Shown here: in pieces, positions 59,228 through 64,000 of the stretch
Position numbering within the stretch: position 1 is the first letter of the stretch
Layout of the letters: each line of letters begins with the position of its first letter
DNA from: Tridacna crocea
Taxonomy: Eukaryota > Mollusca > Bivalvia > Cardiida > Cardiidae
DNA length: 64,000 nt
Direction: 5' to 3'
NCBI GenBank assembly: GCA_943736015.1
Contig: OX031056.1
Coordinates: 63,143,277-63,207,276 of the forward strand
Made by a program: the position numbers and the translations under genes
The notes under the pieces: model-generated
What the model was told of the DNA's origin: nothing
What the model saw: only the letters and a program-made list of their open reading frames with translations
Database searches by the model: none

Positions 59228-59433
59228 TTAACAGTCCCGATTAAAAGCTTTTGTAAACATTGTGAGAAAGGGAGAAATTCCAATAGCCAGCATTGTTTCC
59301 TTTTCCTACAATGTTTTCTACTGTTTTAAAGTGAAGAATATCAATTGAGTTACATTTGATTTATTTTCTGAAATTGCTTTTTTTTTAAAAGTTTGTGAAG
59401 TCAAAAAGTTCTCCATATGGGAAAAGGTTTTAA
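59228..59433. mobile_element. Hairpin-core MITE, eroded
   Basis: Core AACATTGTGAGAAAGGGAGA / TTTCCTTTTCCTACAATGTT. Right end GGGAAAAGGTTTTAA. Confidence 0.7.
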
Positions 59434-59444
59434 ATTATTGACTT

Positions 59445-59840
59445 TTGAAAACACATGAGAGGGAGAAAACACATGTGATCAGATTGAAAATAGCGGGGAA
59501 ATTTGAAGATGAATATCATTTTATCATAATTTGCCCTTTTTTTCATGATTTAAGACAAAAGTTCATAGATAAATACTATAGAATTAAACCAAGTGTATTC
59601 AAATTTACGAAATTAATTAATTCAGACCAAAAGAAACATTTGACAAACCTTGCCCTTTTTTGTAAACACGCATTTTTAAAAAGAAACCAGTTCATGTTGC
59701 AGTAAGTATTGCACTCTCACTCAGCCTTTTGTTACATTACTTTTTGACTACAATTTTCAGCGACATGCATGTTTTACTACGTATTCATTGTACAATGAGT
59801 ATGTATACTTGTGTGCATAATAAAGCTATTATTATTATAT
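59445..59840 (+). mobile_element. 5'-truncated LINE: ORF2 C-terminus plus 3' UTR
   Basis: The frame to the stop at 59703-59705 encodes FEDEYHFIIICPFFHDLRQK and a basic tail, the Cys/His-type end typical of non-LTR reverse transcriptases. The 3' UTR ends AATAAAGCTATTATTATTAT, a LINE-like tail. The rest of ORF2 is missing. Confidence 0.7.
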
Positions 59841-59844
59841 TTGA

Positions 59845-61195
59845 ATATGTGAGCTGTCGCCATAAAATACTTTTGAAAATGCATTAATCATCACTTATTT
59901 GCAAGTAAAGCACTAAAGAGAGAAGGCCGATAAATTGGACTTCCTTATACAAAATATTGTTAAACTTGACTTTAAATCCTTATAAATAATCTCATAAAAA
60001 AGTCTGATCTTAGTTTAAACATTTAGTTTTGATTTATTCAATATACTAACATCATTCATTTACAACAACATATTGCGAAAAGGATTGAAACGAAAGCATC
60101 AAAGCTTATATAGTTCCTCTCCCTAAAGAAGTCTGATTTTTTTCCCGATACTTTCTTTCCGATTACCCCGTATCAATGTATCAATGTATACCATTACGTA
60201 ACGCAAATCAAGATACCCGATAGGCGTCTTATCTAATAGTGAGACTCGGTCATCATCGGAGAACTCCGGCACAATGCAAACGATCAGGGAAAAAGAAAGA
60301 AAATACGATAGTTGCTTTAAAAAAGTGTTAAAAGGGCTAAAAATGTATTTTCTAAATGACTGAAAACTACGCCATATTAAAGAACATTAAATAAGCTTTC
60401 TGACTTCCCTGAAGATAATTTTGATTTTCCAACAATATTGTGCAGGCTGATTTATGTTTACCATGTGCTCACAAAACCACTGACTTCTTCTGAAAAATGA
60501 CGAAATTATTTTAAACAGAACTGACCTATTGAACATAAAGGTTAAAAAGTACAATTTGTATACGGTTGGTTTGTTTATGATAGATCAGACGATACCAGTG
60601 TGGTCTGATCTACCAACAGCCTAATATACATGTACGTACATGTGCTTGTGACGATGCTATACAAAACAATTACAATAAAATGCCGTCTGCTGATTATGTA
60701 ATAGCTCTATGCTACAGGTTGGAAATTAATGTTTTCAAAAACATTGTAACAAGAGAAGGCTCTTCATAATATCCTTAACTTTGTGGGTAGCTATTCAGAA
60801 ATATTTCCAACCGAAGTATTTTTACTATTGTACATTTTTGTTGATAAATCAATAAAAATATCAGAGATTGAATTCAAAATTAGGATGAAAAAATCAGAGA
60901 TAAAATTCCAAAGATGCAGTTAACATATGTGCATGCTGTTACATTTCGAGCTTTCGTGTCGCATTCCTCCCCCGGCTTTAGTCTCATCATAAGAAACTTG
61001 TACTGCGGATATTTTTCTTTTTTTAACTCTTCAGGAACTGGCACTGTATGACTGCCCCAATATTTAAAGCAGTTGTAGACAACACAATAAATATGGCTCA
61101 AATTATTCAATTTGTATCAATTAAAGCATGACAACATTGCTTGAAAAAGAGCAAAGGCTGGTCAAAAGCATTTCTATAGCTGACCATAATTTTTC
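59845..61195. other. AT-rich stretch, no gene supported
   Basis: A short hairpin GATCAGACGATACC/GTGTGGTCTGATC at 60583-60618. Minus-strand frames at 60880-61110 are short and unrecognised. Confidence 0.4.
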
Positions 61196-61201
61196 AAACG
61201 C

Positions 61202-61600
61202 GTGCTTTCGGTAAAATTTGAGGTAGATCAAATTGTAAGACCTGAAAGGAAAACAAATCCTACAACTTTTGGTACCCCAGTAATTTACAACCCCAGATAT
61301 CCCGCAGAGTTGTTTTCCAATAAATTGAAACCCTTTATACTGGAAGCGCGAAATTCGGGTTATAAGTGCAAAGGGTTTGCAGAGATCGCCAGTCAATATA
61401 TAATTCCGTATGTGATCGATTTCACCGCCAAAAGGGATCAAACTCATAATTTAATTGGCTTACATAGCGGTCAAATAACAGTTACCGGGTTGGATTTGCA
61501 TGATAAAGTTGGCCATGGAATTTTTTTTCCAGTTAGCTTAAGTTTTCGTTTCTCATGGAAAATGTCGGATAGGAAAAAATCGTTTCCCAGAAGATTTTAA
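61202..61600 (+). CDS. Unrecognised 132-codon open frame
   Basis: The frame encodes TTFGTPVIYNPRYPAELFSN, a hydrophilic middle (KGFAEIASQYIIPYVIDF) and a basic end. Its composition is more protein-like than nearby frames, but there is no known motif, no matching splice context and no promoter evidence. It may be a mobile-element fragment or chance. Unsure that it is a gene. Confidence 0.2.
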   Translation: MLSVKFEVDQIVRPERKTNPTTFGTPVIYNPRYPAELFSNKLKPFILEARNSGYKCKGFAEIASQYIIPYVIDFTAKRDQTHNLIGLHSGQITVTGLDLHDKVGHGIFFPVSLSFRFSWKMSDRKKSFPRRF

Positions 61601-61604
61601 AAAT

Positions 61605-62090
61605 CGATTTTGTACTCGTTTATAGACTTGCTATAGATATGGATTTGTTATGAAAGTGTAAACGTCAAACGTTCACCGTTCCTGTGTTAGTTTCCCGTAG
61701 GTTTATCATAGACTAGATTCAACAAGCATATAAGACACGCTTTTGGATTGGCTGCCATGTGTTTCCTAGCCAATAAGAAGGCAAGCCTTGAATATGAAAT
61801 ACCACAATTGAAAGATACCTGAATTTACATGTATTTTGATTTTACATTTGGGATGAGTACCGTAATTTTGCAGTTTGCAGCAAGTAGTTTTTATTGTTTT
61901 ATAGTATTAAAAAAACACTCTTATAAATACAAGACTTTGTCATTGTGTCCACTCAGTCACTTGTTTTGTTCAATATAATTATCGTCGATTTACTTCAAAA
62001 ATCTCGTAACTACAGCTTGTCACAAGGTTTTTGAAGTAAACCGACGATATTATGGGTTATGCTCTGTGAAAAAGCTGTATACTGCAGCTA
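61605..62090. other. Non-coding, with a short inverted repeat
   Basis: ATCGTCGATTTACTTCAAAA (61982) is mirrored by TTTTTGAAGTAAACCGACGA (62028). Confidence 0.6.
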
Positions 62091-62302
62091 CAAAAAAAGT
62101 ATAGGCTAAGTTCAGACTGCGCATTCCACGAAGACTGACCGGAACTGCCAATATTTGCTTTTGGAAAATTATTTGCATGCCTAAGACCCATTCTACCTCA
62201 AGATTAATGTGATTGTTAGTCGAAACAGATCTTATGGATGCATAATTATGATTGGCGTGGTATAAAGCATGAAGAAGATGCATAACCTTTCATTTACCCT
62301 TT

Positions 62303-62406
62303 ATTTACACGAGCACGAGCATAGCTTCATTTACACGAGCATAACTTCATTTACACGAGCATAGCTTCATTTACACGAGCATAGCTTCATTTACACGAGC
62401 ATAACT
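62303..62406. repeat. ~20-bp minisatellite, about five units
   Basis: Unit CATTTACACGAGCATAGCTT. Confidence 0.95.
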
Positions 62407-62426
62407 CATATTAGTATATAATTGGC

Positions 62427-62683
62427 TTGCAACAAGCAAAAAGGTACATTCGGACATTTGCGTAAAGTGTCGTCTCGGATCATCCTGCGCAGTGCGCACA
62501 GGCTGATCCGAGACGGCACTTGACGACTGCATTAGATTTTGTGTTACAGTAGACTTGCGCAAAATAGAAAATTACATAAAAACGGAAAGTATCGTCTACG
62601 ATCAGCCTGCGTGGACTACACTGTCTGATCCTAGACGACACTTCTAGCAAATGTCCGACTGTCGCTTTCCGTGTGTTGCAGGC
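62427..62683. mobile_element. Hairpin MITE, family CGTAAAGTGTCG
   Basis: TTGCAACAAGCAAAAAGGTA to TTTCCGTGTGTTGCAGGCT. Good hairpins at both halves. Confidence 0.88.
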
Positions 62684-62782
62684 TAAAATAAATCTGTTAA
62701 TTCTACGCCACGTTTTGTGATTTATCATTCCAAGTCTATGTACTAAACTTTTATGATTATTGTTCAAAATTAGACTTTATTA

Positions 62783-62928
62783 GTTGTACGGTCAGGTGGC
62801 AGGGGACTTGGAAACTTGTTCACGGCTGTGGTGAATCATGTCATCCCGAGCCGAAGGCGAGGTGGCGACATGATTTGACACAGCCGTGAACAAGTTTCCA
62901 AATCCCCTGCCACCTGGCCGTACAACGA
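62783..62928. repeat. Palindrome GGTGGCAGGGGACTTGGAAA family, copy 3
   Basis: GTTGTACGGTCAGGTGGCAG to CTGCCACCTGGCCGTACAAC around GAGCCGAAGGCGAGG. The body 62929-63280 repeats 52960-53312. Confidence 0.9.
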
Positions 62929-63475
62929 ATTTATTATACTGCAAAGTTTTACCCTTTCAAAGCACATCAAGCGAAATTTTCTTGTGTTATAATCTTACGA
63001 ATCGAGTTTGCTGACGAAATAGAAAATCCCTTCTGAGTGCACTGATTCAATGAAAACTGACGTCACTTGCAAACCGACGTCACAAAAACTTGCAGTTTGG
63101 TGCATAAATCTGCAGTCTGGCGATCGATCGAAGCCGCCATTTTGAATGTTGTGTTGCACGTGTACTAATGTTTACGGGGCACTCAAAAGGGAAACTGGCT
63201 TTACTTGGTTTATGCGAGGGAACATAATATATATGTTCCCGGCGTGTTAACCAATAAGATCACGAGAAATTTCTTTTCAATATAATAAAGTGTTCTCTTC
63301 TGCATTTTTAAAAATGTATTTTAAACCCGTACCAAAAGCCCCATTATTTAACCTTCCTAGAAAAACATGTTACCCGGCAGTTACTGTCTCATTTCCTCAC
63401 AATAATTTCTGTGTTTTCTTAGACAAATCCGTCATCTGAGCTTTATCTTCTTGTTCATCTATAAATGAACCATGC

Positions 63476-63718
63476 TTCGACTAAAGGGGGCTTGATGCAT
63501 CTACGTAATCCATGGTGCCAAGCAAATCGTTACATACTGATGGATCCCTATATATCCACTTCTTTTAACAACCGACACAAGAATGAGACAATCGGGTCCT
63601 TAGACATACAGAAAATTGACTCAATGACAAAAAGTTTCGACCCAGGTCAGCCTGCGCGGATTGCGCAGGCTGACCTGGGCCGATACGTTTCGCAGATGCT
63701 TTAAGCCCCGCCTTTAAT
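63476..63718. mobile_element. Hairpin repeat (family CCCAGGTCAGCCTGCGC)
   Basis: Perfect central hairpin CCCAGGTCAGCCTGCGC/GCGCAGGCTGACCTGGG. Ends AAGGGGGCTTGATGCATCTA and inverse. A further fragment starts at ~63940 and runs off the window. Confidence 0.85.
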
Positions 63719-64000
63719 AGAGCATGGCTCCAATGTTTTCATTTTAGACAGGTGTAAAGATATTGTCGTATGGTAAAGGGTATCGTCAACTGTCTACAAT
63801 AGATTTACATCACTCTGAAGCTTCTCAAGGGCCCTATAAACCCACTCTGCTAGATTTTTCAAAGTAGAAGTGTTTGTTGTAAATCTCAGTTCCTGTCAAA
63901 CAGAGATTAATATTTCAACATTATCAGCTATGCTCTGTGACAAGGTGGCTCAATGCATTTGCAAAAAAAAAAATGTATTAACTTATGTCTGCCTCTGCAG

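Overview
The window is eukaryotic and gene-poor. It has GT-AG introns, large introns packed with hairpin-type transposable elements, simple repeats, and no operons. A calcium-dependent cadherin, an intact mariner, tRNA-derived SINE-like pieces and several hairpin MITE families of the kind I associate with mollusc genomes suggest a marine or freshwater bivalve, probably a heterodont. That is inference from repeat style, not a database match.

Region 1 (about 1-6,730, minus strand) holds an eight-exon gene whose phases all agree. It encodes 1,594 residues: five C2H2/C2HC zinc fingers followed by a viral-type family B DNA polymerase with the 3'-5' exonuclease motifs (Exo I, II, III) and polymerase motifs A, B and C. 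A Vsr-endonuclease-like segment lies between motifs A and B. Introns cut through Exo II, motif B and motif C, so the gene is virus- or transposon-derived in type but organised like a host gene. A 140-bp duplication has copied one of its splice acceptors.

Region 2 (about 6,730-9,700) has no gene. It holds a degenerate ~115-bp tandem array and a dense cluster of CATTGTT motifs.

Region 3 (9,707-55,465, plus strand) is the 3' part of a large cadherin gene in 19 exons. It gives eight extracellular cadherin repeats (the first partial), a membrane-adjacent domain resembling that of cadherin-23/protocadherin-15, one transmembrane helix, and a cytoplasmic tail ending in a PDZ-ligand-like Ser-Thr-Asp-Ile. 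Exon phases agree throughout except at the transmembrane exon, where either a second acceptor is used or one A is missing. The 5' exons are outside the window, or not recognised in it. If they lie upstream, the polymerase gene sits antisense inside a cadherin intron.

The cadherin introns carry most of the other features: a 4.4-kb long-inverted-repeat element with a 5-bp flanking duplication, a PIF/Harbinger-like relic flanked by TTA, an intact 358-aa mariner transposase nested in a foldback element, about 15 copies of one hairpin MITE family, other hairpin families, minisatellites (one made of repeated splice-donor-like sequences), and a decayed multi-exon coding segment.

Region 4 (55,466-64,000) has no host gene that I can support. 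It contains a MITE abutting the cadherin stop codon, a 2.4-kb element built of ~160-bp tandem units, a 5'-truncated LINE tail, one unexplained 132-codon open frame, and further hairpin repeats.
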